Positions 25,005-33,968 of a stretch of DNA of 34,755 nt are shown here, piece after piece (positions within the stretch are counted from its first letter, which is position 1; each line of letters starts with the position of its first letter). The notes under the pieces were generated by a model. It ran no database searches. It was not told the DNA's origin and saw only the letters and a program-made list of their open reading frames with translations. Origin of the DNA: Rhodospirillales bacterium (lineage in GTDB: Bacteria; Pseudomonadota; Alphaproteobacteria; Reyranellales; Reyranellaceae); NCBI GenBank assembly GCA_947466085.1, contig CANIEC010000033.1, forward strand, positions 1 through 34,755, written 5' to 3'. Position numbers and translations under genes: made by a program.

Positions 25005-25388
25005 TTAGGGCTTGCGGTGGCAGACCACGCAGATCTTGTTGCCGTCGAGGTCGCGGAGATACGCGCCATAGTAGTTGGGATGATAGTGGGCGCGAAGGCC
25101 CGGAGCGCCCTCATCCTTGCCGCCCGCGGCCAGGGCCGCCTTGTGCGCGGCATCGACAGCGCCGCGGTCGGGCGCCTCGAGGCCGATCGTGATTCCGTTG
25201 CCGACCGAGGCGGCCTGCTTGTCGATCGGGCTCAGGATCCAGAGCTGCGGCCGCCCGCCCGCCGGCCCGTAGCCGACGGCATTCGGATAATCCATGTGAC
25301 GCACCAAGCCGAGCGGCTGCAGCAACGCGTCGTAGAAGGGCTTGGCCTTGCCCATATCGTTGCTGCCGATCGTTACGTGACTGAACAT
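25005..25388 (-). CDS. VOC (glyoxalase/bleomycin resistance fold) family protein
   Basis: 127 residues from ATG 25388, with GAGGAGAG upstream. One vicinal-oxygen-chelate domain: MFSHVTIGSNDMGKAKPFYDAL gives the first metal-ligand His4 and the first beta-alpha-beta unit, and YYGAYLRDLDGNKICVVCHR is the typical second half. Possible uses include glyoxalase-like isomerisation, ring opening or drug binding; no substrate can be deduced. It follows the LLM monooxygenase by 26 bases on the same strand and is probably in its operon. Confidence 0.88.
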   Translation of the reverse strand: MFSHVTIGSNDMGKAKPFYDALLQPLGLVRHMDYPNAVGYGPAGGRPQLWILSPIDKQAASVGNGITIGLEAPDRGAVDAAHKAALAAGGKDEGAPGLRAHYHPNYYGAYLRDLDGNKICVVCHRKP

Positions 25389-25414
25389 GGATCGTCTCTC
25401 CTCTCTTCACCGTA

Positions 25415-26737
25415 TCAAGATGGCCCAGCTGCCGGGCGCGGCAAGCCAAAATGATCGCGCAAGGTGGTGCCTTCGTAGGCGGTCCGGAACAATCCGCGCT
25501 TCTGCAGGATGGGCACGACCTCGGCCGTGAATACATCGAGCATCGAGGGCAGCAGGGGCGGCATGAGGTTGAACCCGTCGGCGGCGCCGTCGTTGAACCA
25601 GTCTTCGATCAGGTCGGCGATCTGCTCGGGTGTGCCCGCGGTCGTGAAATGGCCACGCGCGCCGGCGAGATAGGCGAGCAGCTGACGCAGGGTGAACTTC
25701 TCGCGCCGGACCAGCCCGACGATCACCTCGGTGCGGCTGCGCGCCGCCTGGACCGTGCCGGGATCGGGAAAATCCTCGGCCGTGAGGGGGCGGTCGAGCG
25801 GCAGGTGCGAGAAGTCGTGGCCACCGAACCGGCCGCTCAAGCGTTTGCGCCCGACTTCGGGATCGGTGAGATCGTTCAGCTCCTTCGCAAGCCGCTTTGC
25901 CTCCGTCTCGGTCGAGGCGATCACCGGGCTGAGGCCGGGCAGGATCAGCACATGCTCGGACGGGCGGCCCTCGGCCGCTGCGAGCTTCTTGAGGTCGGCA
26001 TAGAATTCCTGCGCGGTGGTCTTCTCCATCTGGGCGGTGAAGACCGCCTCCGCATGGCGCGCGGCGAAGCGGCGGCCGGTGTCGGACGAGCCGGCCTGCA
26101 CGAACACCGGCCGGCCCTGCGGTCCGCGTGGCATGTTGAGCGGACCGGCGACACGATAGTATTTGCCCTCGTGGTTGACCGGCCGGATGCGATCGGCGCG
26201 CGCATAGTGGCCGCTCGCACGATCGTCTAGCACGGCATCGTCGGCCCAGCTGTCCCACAGTGCCTTCGCGACCTGCACGAACTCCTCGCCGCGCTCGTAG
26301 CGCTCGTCGTGGCTCACCAGGCCCGTGCCCCCGAAGTTGCGCGCGGCCGGGGCCAACCAGGAGGTGACAATGTTCCAGCCGACCCGGCCGCCGCTGATAT
26401 GGTCGAGGGAGCCGAATTGCCGCGCGAGATTGAACGGCTCCGAATAGGTGGTCGATGCCGTGGCGATCAGACCGATGCGCTGCGTCGAGCCGGCGATGGC
26501 GGCAAGCGCCGTGATCGGCTCGAGCCAGGTGCTGGCGGCATGCGCCACGGTGTCGGCCAGCGCAAGCTGGTCGGCCAGGAAGATCGAATCGAAAAGACCG
26601 GCCTCGGCACGCCGCGCGAGGTCTCGGAAATACTCGATGTCGGTCAGCGCGAGTGGCGAGGAGTCGGGATGCCGCCACGAGGCTTCGTGATGGCCGCGGC
26701 TCTGGATGAAGAGGTTGAGGTGGAGCTGTCGCTTCAT
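25415..26737 (-). CDS. LLM class flavin-dependent monooxygenase (NtaA/SnaA/DszA type)
   Basis: 440 residues from ATG 26737, preceded by GAGGGG; the open frame extends farther but runs into the upstream gene. TIM-barrel luciferase-like monooxygenase that uses reduced FMN from a separate reductase. Family landmarks are RQLHLNLFIQSRGHHEASWRH at the start, FDSIFLADQLAL, LEPITALAAIAGSTQRIGLI, SGGRVGWNIVTSW (flavin-binding) and QAGSSDTGRRFAARHAEAVF. Relatives oxidise nitrilotriacetate, dibenzothiophene sulfone, pristinamycin or sulfonates. The start is 4 bases after the stop of the fused ABC exporter gene, so they are tightly coupled. No FMN reductase gene is in the window. Confidence 0.93.
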   Translation of the reverse strand: MKRQLHLNLFIQSRGHHEASWRHPDSSPLALTDIEYFRDLARRAEAGLFDSIFLADQLALADTVAHAASTWLEPITALAAIAGSTQRIGLIATASTTYSEPFNLARQFGSLDHISGGRVGWNIVTSWLAPAARNFGGTGLVSHDERYERGEEFVQVAKALWDSWADDAVLDDRASGHYARADRIRPVNHEGKYYRVAGPLNMPRGPQGRPVFVQAGSSDTGRRFAARHAEAVFTAQMEKTTAQEFYADLKKLAAAEGRPSEHVLILPGLSPVIASTETEAKRLAKELNDLTDPEVGRKRLSGRFGGHDFSHLPLDRPLTAEDFPDPGTVQAARSRTEVIVGLVRREKFTLRQLLAYLAGARGHFTTAGTPEQIADLIEDWFNDGAADGFNLMPPLLPSMLDVFTAEVVPILQKRGLFRTAYEGTTLRDHFGLPRPAAGPS

Positions 26738-26741
26738 CCCC

Positions 26742-29700
26742 TCACTGTGCAGCCGGCGCGTAGACCGACGCAAGCTGGCGCGACACGAGTCGCGCATAGA
26801 GACCGCCGCGCGAAACCAGCGAGGTGTGCGTTCCACTTTCCGCAACGCGGCCTTCGTCGAGCACCACGATCAGGTCGGCATCGCGTACTGTCGACAGGCG
26901 ATGCGCGATCACGATGGTCGTGCGGTCGGCCTTCAGCACGTCGAGCGCGCGCCGCACCGCCTGTTCGTTCACCGCGTCGAGATGCGACGTCGCCTCGTCG
27001 AGGATCAGGATCGGCGCGTCCTTCAGGAAGGCCCGCGCAATGGCGACCCGCTGGCGCTGGCCACCGCTCAGGCTGGTGCCGCGCTCGCCGACCGGCGAAT
27101 CGAGACCCTGCGGCAGCGCCGCGACCAGCTTGCCCAGCGATGCGTGCTCAATGGCTACCAGAAGCTCGGCCTCCGTCGCTTCGGGACGAGCGATCAGTAT
27201 GTTGGCGCGCAGCGTGTCATTGAACAGGTAGGTGTCCTGCGCCACGAGCGCCACGAGGCCGCGCAGCTCGTCGAGCTTGTAGTCGCGCAGATCCGTGCCG
27301 TTCAGGGTGATACGGCCGGAATCGGGATCCCAGAAGCGCATCAGGAGCTGCGCCGTCGTGGTCTTGCCCGCACCGGACGTGCCGACCAGCGCCACCGTCT
27401 TGCCGGCGGGAATGGCGAAGCTCACGTCGGAGAGGGCGCGCCGTGTCTGGCCGGGATAGGTGAAGTTCACCTGTTCCAGCGCCAGCGCCGCCGCGCCGCG
27501 TGCCGCTGGCACACCGGGCCCGTCGCGCACCGGGATCGGCTCGTTGGCCAGCGCATAGACGCGCCGCGTCGCGCCCAGCGTATCGGCGAGCTGGCGGCCG
27601 ATCTGCGCGATCTCGGAGACCGGCAGGAAGGCCGACATCGCAAGGATGGTCATCAGCGGCAGCAGGCCGGGATCGAGCGTGCCGCGTGAGGCCAGGATCG
27701 CGCCGACCACGACGATGGCGAGGCCGCCCAGGCCCGTCAGCACTTCGAGGATGGCGTGCTGCATTGTGAGCTCGCTGAAGAAGGGCAGGCGCAGCGCGAT
27801 GTGGCGGTCCGACAGCTCGTCAAGCTTGTCGCCGCGTGCGCGCTCCTGCTGGTTGGCCACGATCTCACCCAGCCCCTGCACCGAATCGACGGCGAAGGCG
27901 CCGAGTTCGCCGGCCGCCTCGCGCGCCTGGCTGCCCAACCGGTCCACCCTCTTGCGCATCAGGAAGGGACTGAGGCCCACGGCGAGCAGGAACGGCACCA
28001 GCGTGATCGCGAGCCAGCCGCTCGTCGTGGCCAGCGCGATCACCACGGCGGCGGGGATGAGGATGGCCACGAAGGCCGGCGCCACCGTGTGGGCAAAGAA
28101 ATACTCGACCAACTCGATGTCGTGCGTGGCCAGAGCCATGAGATCGCCGGTGCGGCGGCGCGTCAGATAGGCCGGCGCCAGCGCGTCGAGCTTGCGGAAG
28201 GCGTCGATGCGCATCTCGGCCAGCAGGCGGAAGGCCATGTCGTGGGCCAGCCAGGATTCGAACCAATGCAGGATGCCCGAGACGGGCGCCAGGATGGCGA
28301 GCGCGATGGCCAGGCCGCCATAAGGCTCGTGGTTCTTGAGCGCCAACACGATGAGCGCCGAGAGTACGCCGATGCCGATGAAGGAAACGACACGGGCTAC
28401 GCCCAGCAGGAAGGTGGCGGTGAGCTTGCCCTTCCACGGCATGATGACCTTCATCAGAGCCACGACGACCTGGTACCAGGTCAGGCCCTCGGCCTTGATG
28501 ATGCCCTCGGTGATGGGCTTCACCGCGCCGCCCGAGGTGCTGGCGATCGTCTCGGCGCGCTGCGGCGCGGCGAGCACATCGAGCGTGACGCCGGCCTGCT
28601 GCTCGCGCGCCTGCTCGGCCATGAGCTGCGCATAGACGCCGCCCTGGCTCATGAGCGCGGCATGCTTGCCCTGTTCGGCGACATGGCCGCGGTCGAGCAC
28701 GAGGATGCGGTCGCAGTCGATGACGCTCGACAGGCGGTGCGCCAGGATGAGCGTCGTGCGGCCCTGCATCAGCCGATCGAGCGCTTCCTGGATCACCGCC
28801 TCGTTCTCGGCATCGACGGCGGACAGGGCTTCGTCGAGCACCAGGATCGGCGTGTCGCGCAGCAGCGCACGTGCGATGGCCACCCGCTGGCGCTGGCCGC
28901 CGGAGAGCTTGATGCCCTTCTCGCCGATGATCGTCGCGTAGCCCTGCGGCAGGCTCTCGATGAAGTCATGGATGTTGGCGGCCCTTGCCGCATCCTCCAT
29001 CTGTTCGCGCGAGGCGCCCGGCCGGCCGAGCCGGATGTTCTCCTCGACCGTGCCGTGGAACAGGAACGTGTCCTGGTTCACGACCGAGATCAGCGAGCGG
29101 ATCTGAGCAAAGGACAGCGTGCGCAGATCGTGGCCGCCCAGCAGGATGCGACCCTGGTCGGGATCGTAGAAGCGCAGCAGCAGGCGCACGATCGACGACT
29201 TGCCGCCGCCCGAGGAGCCGACGAGGCCGAGACGCTCGCCCGCGGCGGCCGTGAAGTTCAGCCGCTCGTGCACGGTGCGGCGCGTGCCCGGATAGGAGAA
29301 GCGCACATCCTCGAAGGCGATGGTGGGGGCCAGCAGCCCATCGAGACGGGCCGGCGCCGGGTCGATCACCGACGGCGTGTCGTCGAGGATGCGGTAGATG
29401 CCCTGCGCGGCGGAGAGGCCGACCATGCCCTGGTGCAGCACCGAGCGCAGCTCGCGCATCGGCCGGAAGATCTCGATGCCCAGCATCAGGATGACGAGCA
29501 GCGAGGTGAGCGTCATGGCGCCGGCCTCGACCCGCGAGGCACCATAGATCAGCGCGGCGGCCGCGCCGCCCGCGATCGAGGTGTCGGTGATGCCGCGCGC
29601 CAGCGAGTTGGTGCCCAGCACCCACATGGTGCGGCGGAAAAGATCGCGGGCTTCCACTTCAAGTTTGTCGGCGCGCGCCTTGCCCTGGCCGAACGCCTTC

Positions 29701-30323
29701 AGGGTCGCCAGGCCCTGGATCGAATCGAGGAACTCGGCGGCGAACGACTTGTAGGCCGTCATGCGCGCGATCGAGGCGCGCACGTCCCACTTGTGCCAGA
29801 GGGCCGGGGCGAACAGCGCGACCAGCGCGAAGCCCAGCATCACCAGCGCCACCGGCAGGTCGATGAAGGAGATCACGGCGAAGATCAGCAGCGGCGTCAG
29901 CAGCGCGATCAGGAACTGCGGCAGGAACTGCCCGAAATAGGTTTCGAGCTGCTCGACGCCGTCGATCATGGAGAGGGTGAGGCCGCCCGAACGCTGCCGG
30001 CCGACCGTCGCCGGGCCGAGCGAGGCAACCTTGTCGTAGAGCGTGCGGCGCAGCACCTTCTGGACCCGCGCGGCCGTCTCGTGCGCCAGGACGGCGCGCC
30101 AGTGCTCGGCGACGCCGCGCAGCACCATCACCCCGGCGATCAGCAGGATCGGCAGCACCAGTTCCTGCAGCGGCCGTCCGACGAAAATCTGGCCGATCAG
30201 CCAGCCGAGAAGGCCGAGCCGCGCGATTCCGCAGCCCACGCCCAGAAGTCCGACGGCGACGGTGGAGGCGATGCGGGCACGCACGCCCTTGGTGAAGACG
30301 AGGAGGCGGGGTTCGATGTGCAT
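26742..30323 (-). CDS. Fused double ABC exporter, CydDC-like (two TMD-NBD halves in one chain)
   Basis: 1193 residues. Half 1 has a six-helix membrane domain (about 15-300) with SGGLTLSMIDGVEQLETYFGQ, as in CydD, and an NBD (about 335-575): Walker A GSSGGGKSS (369-377), LSGGQ (473-477), Walker B Glu498 and switch His529. Half 2 has membrane segments (about 630-925) with SWLAHDMAFRLLAEMRIDAF, as in CydC, and an NBD (about 948-1175): Walker A GTSGAGKTT (981-989), LSGGQ (1085-1089), Glu1110 and His1141. Both ATP sites look intact. CydDC exports cysteine and glutathione for cytochrome bd assembly, but no cydAB is here, and the LLM gene follows after 4 bases. The substrate is therefore open. The LysR gene is divergent, 71 bases away. 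Confidence 0.9.
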   Translation of the reverse strand: MHIEPRLLVFTKGVRARIASTVAVGLLGVGCGIARLGLLGWLIGQIFVGRPLQELVLPILLIAGVMVLRGVAEHWRAVLAHETAARVQKVLRRTLYDKVASLGPATVGRQRSGGLTLSMIDGVEQLETYFGQFLPQFLIALLTPLLIFAVISFIDLPVALVMLGFALVALFAPALWHKWDVRASIARMTAYKSFAAEFLDSIQGLATLKAFGQGKARADKLEVEARDLFRRTMWVLGTNSLARGITDTSIAGGAAAALIYGASRVEAGAMTLTSLLVILMLGIEIFRPMRELRSVLHQGMVGLSAAQGIYRILDDTPSVIDPAPARLDGLLAPTIAFEDVRFSYPGTRRTVHERLNFTAAAGERLGLVGSSGGGKSSIVRLLLRFYDPDQGRILLGGHDLRTLSFAQIRSLISVVNQDTFLFHGTVEENIRLGRPGASREQMEDAARAANIHDFIESLPQGYATIIGEKGIKLSGGQRQRVAIARALLRDTPILVLDEALSAVDAENEAVIQEALDRLMQGRTTLILAHRLSSVIDCDRILVLDRGHVAEQGKHAALMSQGGVYAQLMAEQAREQQAGVTLDVLAAPQRAETIASTSGGAVKPITEGIIKAEGLTWYQVVVALMKVIMPWKGKLTATFLLGVARVVSFIGIGVLSALIVLALKNHEPYGGLAIALAILAPVSGILHWFESWLAHDMAFRLLAEMRIDAFRKLDALAPAYLTRRRTGDLMALATHDIELVEYFFAHTVAPAFVAILIPAAVVIALATTSGWLAITLVPFLLAVGLSPFLMRKRVDRLGSQAREAAGELGAFAVDSVQGLGEIVANQQERARGDKLDELSDRHIALRLPFFSELTMQHAILEVLTGLGGLAIVVVGAILASRGTLDPGLLPLMTILAMSAFLPVSEIAQIGRQLADTLGATRRVYALANEPIPVRDGPGVPAARGAAALALEQVNFTYPGQTRRALSDVSFAIPAGKTVALVGTSGAGKTTTAQLLMRFWDPDSGRITLNGTDLRDYKLDELRGLVALVAQDTYLFNDTLRANILIARPEATEAELLVAIEHASLGKLVAALPQGLDSPVGERGTSLSGGQRQRVAIARAFLKDAPILILDEATSHLDAVNEQAVRRALDVLKADRTTIVIAHRLSTVRDADLIVVLDEGRVAESGTHTSLVSRGGLYARLVSRQLASVYAPAAQ

Positions 30324-30360
30324 GGCGCGATGCTAGGGCGAACACCTGTATTCGTCAGTC

Positions 30361-30394
30361 CACATTTCGGAAAGCCCGCTGTACATTTCTGAAC
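30361..30394. promoter_or_regulatory. Paired TTCNGAA boxes in the divergent LysR/ABC promoter region
   Basis: The 11-base element ACATTTCNGAA occurs twice, at 30362-30372 and 30383-30393, exactly 21 bases (two helical turns) apart. Each holds the palindrome TTCNGAA. The second ends one base before the LysR start codon. LysR regulators bind dyads near their own gene, so these are candidate operator half-sites. Confidence 0.45.
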
Positions 30395-31312
30395 ATGGAT
30401 AAGAACTGGGACGATCTCCGCATCTTCCTCGCCCTGGCGCGCGGCGGCACCCTGACCACGGCGGCGAAGGCGCTCGGCGTCAGCCATCCGACCGTGTCGC
30501 GCCGCGTGCAGGCGCTGGAGAAGCAGATCGGCGCTCGCCTGTTCGACCGCCTGCCCGACCGCTTCGTGCCGACCGGCGCGGGCGAGGAACTGCTGGCCGA
30601 CACCGAAGCGATGGAGAAGGCGGCGCACTCGATCCATCGCCGCAGCGCCGGTCTCAGCGACACGGTGAGCGGTACGGTGCGGCTCTCGGCGGAGGAGGCG
30701 ACCGCTGCGCTGATCGCCCGCTACTCCGCCGAACTCAGGCGCAAGCTCAGTCAGATCGAATTCGAGGTCGTTTCGAGCCACACGCTGGCCAACCTGTCTC
30801 GCCGCGAGGCCGACCTCCTGATCCGCGAACAGGTGCCGGAGGTCGGTGGCATCGTCGCGCGCAAGCTGGGACGTCTGGCCTACGCGGTCTATGCCGCGCG
30901 CGATTTTCCCGTAAAGCGGTCTACACCGGCGGCGCTGGCCGCGCTGCCCTGGGTCGGCTTCGACGACGACCATCTGCGCATGCAGGGGCAAAGCTGGTTA
31001 TTGGACTTTCGCGGCGGGCGCCGTCCGGAGATTCGCGGCAACAACTGGCTGGTGCTGCACGACGCGGCCCGCACCGGCGCCGGCCTCGCCGTGCTGCCTT
31101 GCCATCTCGGCGATCCCGACCCACTGCTGCGCCGGATCGGCGCCATTATCCCCGATGTCTTCGCCGACCAATGGCTGCTGGTCCATCGCGACCTGCGCGC
31201 GCTGCCGCGCGTGCGCGCCGTGATGGATGCCGTGATCGACCTCTTTCATCGCGAGCGACCGTTGCTCGAGGGCCGCTCTCCTTCGTCCGCGAAAGGTGCC
31301 GCAACGGCCTAG
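30395..31312 (+). CDS. LysR family transcriptional regulator
   Basis: 305 residues. N-terminal winged helix-turn-helix (about residues 5-64: DLRIFLALARGGTLTTAAKALGVS, then HPTVSRRVQALEKQIGARLF) and a C-terminal effector-binding region (about 90-295), which is less conserved and short on the usual co-inducer motifs. No Shine-Dalgarno precedes ATG 30395; TTCTGAAC stands there instead, so the message may be leaderless or translation weak. Divergence from the ABC-LLM-VOC run suggests it controls that run and itself, possibly through the TTCNGAA pair in the gap. The effector is unknown. Confidence 0.9.
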   Translation: MDKNWDDLRIFLALARGGTLTTAAKALGVSHPTVSRRVQALEKQIGARLFDRLPDRFVPTGAGEELLADTEAMEKAAHSIHRRSAGLSDTVSGTVRLSAEEATAALIARYSAELRRKLSQIEFEVVSSHTLANLSRREADLLIREQVPEVGGIVARKLGRLAYAVYAARDFPVKRSTPAALAALPWVGFDDDHLRMQGQSWLLDFRGGRRPEIRGNNWLVLHDAARTGAGLAVLPCHLGDPDPLLRRIGAIIPDVFADQWLLVHRDLRALPRVRAVMDAVIDLFHRERPLLEGRSPSSAKGAATA

Positions 31313-31402
31313 CGGGAATGCAAGCCCTTGTGCAGCAGGTCGTTTGGGCCAACGATACTGAGAATGACGCGCCACTGGACTAGGGCGCCCAGCGAGGAAA
31401 CC

Positions 31403-32650
31403 ATGAAGACGATCGTACTTGCTTTGGCTCTGAGCGCGGTTGCCGTTGGAGCAAACGCTCAGGAATGGGCGCTGCCGATGGCGGCGAAGCCGGAGGATGT
31501 CGGGCTTTCCTCGACCCAATTGAAGCGGCTGGAAGCGGTGACGCAGAAGCATATCGATGACGGGCTGGTGCCGGGCGCGGTGATGCTGGTGGCACGGCGG
31601 GGCAAGGTCGCGTGGGTCTCGACCCTCGGCAAGCGTGACGTCGCGCAAGGCGATCCGATGAAGGCCGATTCGATCTTCCGCATCTATTCGATGACCAAGC
31701 CGATCGTCAGCGTCGCGGTCATGCAGATGGTGGAGGAGGGACGCCTCCAGGTCAGCGATCCGGTGGCAAAATTCCTGCCCGAGCTTGGCAAGATGAAGGT
31801 CGCGCAGGAGAAGACGGGCGCCGACGGCACACACTCTCTGCTGCTCTCCGACCCGGAGCGGCCGATGACGGTGCAGGACTTGCTGCGCCACACGTCCGGC
31901 CTGATCTATGGCGGCCGGGGTGCATCCCTGGTGAATCAGGGCTATGTCGCTGCCAAAATCGGCGACCGGTCGATGAGCAACGAGGAATTCGTTACCAAGC
32001 TCTCGACCCTGCCGCTGCGCTTCTCGCCCGGCGCCCGTTGGGAGTATGGCGTCTCGACCGACGTGCTGGGACGTCTCGTCGAGGTGATCGACGGCAAGAC
32101 CCTGGGCGAGTCGCTGTCGGAGCGCATCTTCAAGCCGCTGGGCATGGTCGACACGCAGTTCCAGGTGCCGGCCGCCAAGGTGGAGCGCGCGGCCCAACCC
32201 GGGCCGCGGCCCGGCGGGCAACCGATGACGCCGCGCTTCAAGGTCGACGATGGCGCGAAGTTCGAATCCGGCGGTGGCGGGCTCACCTCCACGATGAAGG
32301 ATTACCTGCGCTTCGCGTCGATGCTGGCGAACGGCGGGGAACTGAACGGCAAGCGCCTGATCGGCAAGCAGACCCTGGCCTTCATGGCGGCCGACCATAC
32401 CGGGACGCGGCCGGGCCGCCCGCCCGGGCTGGGCTTCGGGCTGGGCTTCGAAGTCAGAACGATGACAGGCGAGGCGGCCCTGCCGGGCTCGGTCGGGGAA
32501 TATGGTTGGGCGGGCAATGCCGGAACGCTCTTCTGGGTCGACCCGAAGAACGAGTTGACGGCCATTTACATGGTCCAGGTGAGCGATCCCGACCGGATTG
32601 CGTTGCGCAATCAATTCCGCAGCATGGTGCAAGCCGCGATCATCGACTAG
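31403..32650 (+). CDS. Secreted serine hydrolase of the beta-lactamase/class C PBP family
   Basis: 415 residues from ATG 31403, which follows GAGGAAACC and starts a signal peptide (MKTIVLALALSAVAVGANAQ). The catalytic SxxK is SMTK in IYSMTKPIVSVAVMQMVEEG; the Tyr motif is YGVSTDVLGRL; the third motif region reads WAGNAGT. DLLRHTSGLIYG is also typical of EstB-like esterases and class C-like hydrolases. Such proteins are more often esterases or D-aminopeptidases than true beta-lactamases, so resistance should not be assumed. The livK-like gene follows 26 bases later on the same strand. Confidence 0.88.
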   Translation: MKTIVLALALSAVAVGANAQEWALPMAAKPEDVGLSSTQLKRLEAVTQKHIDDGLVPGAVMLVARRGKVAWVSTLGKRDVAQGDPMKADSIFRIYSMTKPIVSVAVMQMVEEGRLQVSDPVAKFLPELGKMKVAQEKTGADGTHSLLLSDPERPMTVQDLLRHTSGLIYGGRGASLVNQGYVAAKIGDRSMSNEEFVTKLSTLPLRFSPGARWEYGVSTDVLGRLVEVIDGKTLGESLSERIFKPLGMVDTQFQVPAAKVERAAQPGPRPGGQPMTPRFKVDDGAKFESGGGGLTSTMKDYLRFASMLANGGELNGKRLIGKQTLAFMAADHTGTRPGRPPGLGFGLGFEVRTMTGEAALPGSVGEYGWAGNAGTLFWVDPKNELTAIYMVQVSDPDRIALRNQFRSMVQAAIID

Positions 32651-32676
32651 AAGACCCTTCTCTAAGGAGGTTCTTC

Positions 32677-33867
32677 ATGATCCGTCGTTCATTTCTGGCG
32701 CTGACCGGTCTGCTTCTGGCCGGTCCGGCCGCCGCCCAGCAGCCGCCGCTCAAGGTGGCGCTGATCTACAGCAAGACCGGTCCGCTCGAGGCCTATGCAA
32801 GGCAGACCGAGGCGGGCTTCATGCTGGGCCTGGAATACGCCACCAAGGGCACGATGGAAGTCGATGGCCGCAAGATCCAGGTCATCCTGAAGGACGACCA
32901 GTTCAAGCCCGACCTCGCCAAGGCCGCGCTCGAACAGGCCTATGGCGACGACAAGGTCGACATCGCCGTCGGCACCACCGGGTCGGCGGGCGCGCTGGCC
33001 ATGCTGCCGGTCGCCGAGGAGTACAAGAAGCTGCTGATCGTCGAGCCGGCCGTGGCCGACCAGATCACCGGCGAGAAGTGGAACCGCTACATCTTCCGGA
33101 CCGGGCGCAACTCCACCCAGGACGCGCTGGCCTCCGCCGCAACCCTGAAAGACGAGAACATCAGCATCGCGACGCTCGCCCAGGACTATGCCTTCGGCAA
33201 GGACGGCGTCGCCGCGGTGAAGGCCGCGCTGGCCGTGGTCGGCTCCAAGGCCAAGGTCGTGCACGAGGAATACGCCCCGCAGGCCACGACCGATTTCACG
33301 GCGTCGGCGCAGCGCATCTTCGACGCGCTGAAGGACAAGCCCGGCCGCAAGGTCGTGGTCGTGGTGTGGGCCGGCGCCCATCCGCTGCCGAAGCTGATGG
33401 ACCTCAAGCCCGAGCGCTTCGGCATCGAGATGGCACCCGGCGGCAATCTGCTGCCGGTGATGGCCGGCTGGAAGCAGTTCCCCGGCCTGGAAGGCGCGAT
33501 CTACTATTACTGGGGCTTCCCCAAGAACGCGGTGAACGACTGGCTGGTCACCGAATACAAGAAGAAGAACAACGGCGTTCCGCCGGACTTCTTCGTGGCC
33601 GGCGGCATGAGCGCCGCCATCGCGCTCGTGGAGGCCGTGAAGAAGGCCAAGTCGACGGACAGCGAGAAGCTGATCGCGGCGATGGAAGGCATGAGCTTCG
33701 AGACGCCCAAGGGCACGATGACCTTCCGCAAGGAAGACCACCAGGCCCTGCAGGAGATGTATCACTGGCGCATGAAGAAGGACGCGCCGGACAACGTCGA
33801 CCTGCTCGAACTGGTGCGCGTGATCCCGGCGAGCGAGATGACGCTGCCGATCAAGAACAAGCGCTGA
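32677..33867 (+). CDS. ABC transporter substrate-binding protein, branched-chain amino acid (LivK) type
   Basis: 396 residues from ATG 32677, with a near-perfect AAGGAGG (32664-32670). Signal peptide MIRRSFLALTGLLLAGPAAAQ. The periplasmic type I binding fold is visible: VALIYSKTGPLEAYARQTEAGFML at the start, QVILKDDQFKPDLAKAAL, AVGTTGSAGALAMLPVAEEYKK, then IATLAQDYAFGKDGVAAVKAA and VPPDFFVAGGMSAAIALVEAV. The ligand may be an amino acid, amide or aromatic acid; this family is broad. A livG-like gene follows after a hairpin repeat. The very strong ribosome site suits a binding protein made in excess. Confidence 0.92.
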   Translation: MIRRSFLALTGLLLAGPAAAQQPPLKVALIYSKTGPLEAYARQTEAGFMLGLEYATKGTMEVDGRKIQVILKDDQFKPDLAKAALEQAYGDDKVDIAVGTTGSAGALAMLPVAEEYKKLLIVEPAVADQITGEKWNRYIFRTGRNSTQDALASAATLKDENISIATLAQDYAFGKDGVAAVKAALAVVGSKAKVVHEEYAPQATTDFTASAQRIFDALKDKPGRKVVVVVWAGAHPLPKLMDLKPERFGIEMAPGGNLLPVMAGWKQFPGLEGAIYYYWGFPKNAVNDWLVTEYKKKNNGVPPDFFVAGGMSAAIALVEAVKKAKSTDSEKLIAAMEGMSFETPKGTMTFRKEDHQALQEMYHWRMKKDAPDNVDLLELVRVIPASEMTLPIKNKR

Positions 33868-33876
33868 CGCCAAGAT

Positions 33877-33948
33877 TGTCATCCCGAGCGTAGCGAGGGA
33901 CCTTTACCGAACAGTAAAGGTCCCTCGGCCTGCGGCCTCGGGGTGACA
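33877..33948. repeat. Inverted repeat between the binding protein and ATPase genes
   Basis: Outer arms TGTCATCCCGAG and CTCGGGGTGACA (one G-U-type mismatch) enclose a perfect 14-bp stem, 33894-33907 with 33914-33927, around a CGAACA loop. The GCGTAGCGA core is shared with the BIME-like repeat at 15788. It fills most of the 101-base gap between the two genes. It could be a REP-type mRNA-stabilising structure or a partial terminator. Confidence 0.7.
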
Positions 33949-33968
33949 AACTTGCTTTGCATCGACGA

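Noticed and set aside
27756..30392. An 878-codon open frame on the plus strand inside the fused ABC exporter gene
   Set aside because: It is antisense to a gene with complete Walker, signature and switch motifs in both halves. Its translation is very rich in Arg, His, Gln, Asp and Glu with no domain, as is typical of frames opposite GC-rich genes.
30998..32632. A 544-codon minus-strand frame opposite the LysR and beta-lactamase-like genes
   Set aside because: It spans two well-supported genes and their gap, and has no recognisable domain.
31403..32650. Antibiotic-resistance beta-lactamase
   Set aside because: The SMTK and YGVSTD motifs fit the broad class C-like/EstB esterase group; nothing shows beta-lactam specificity.
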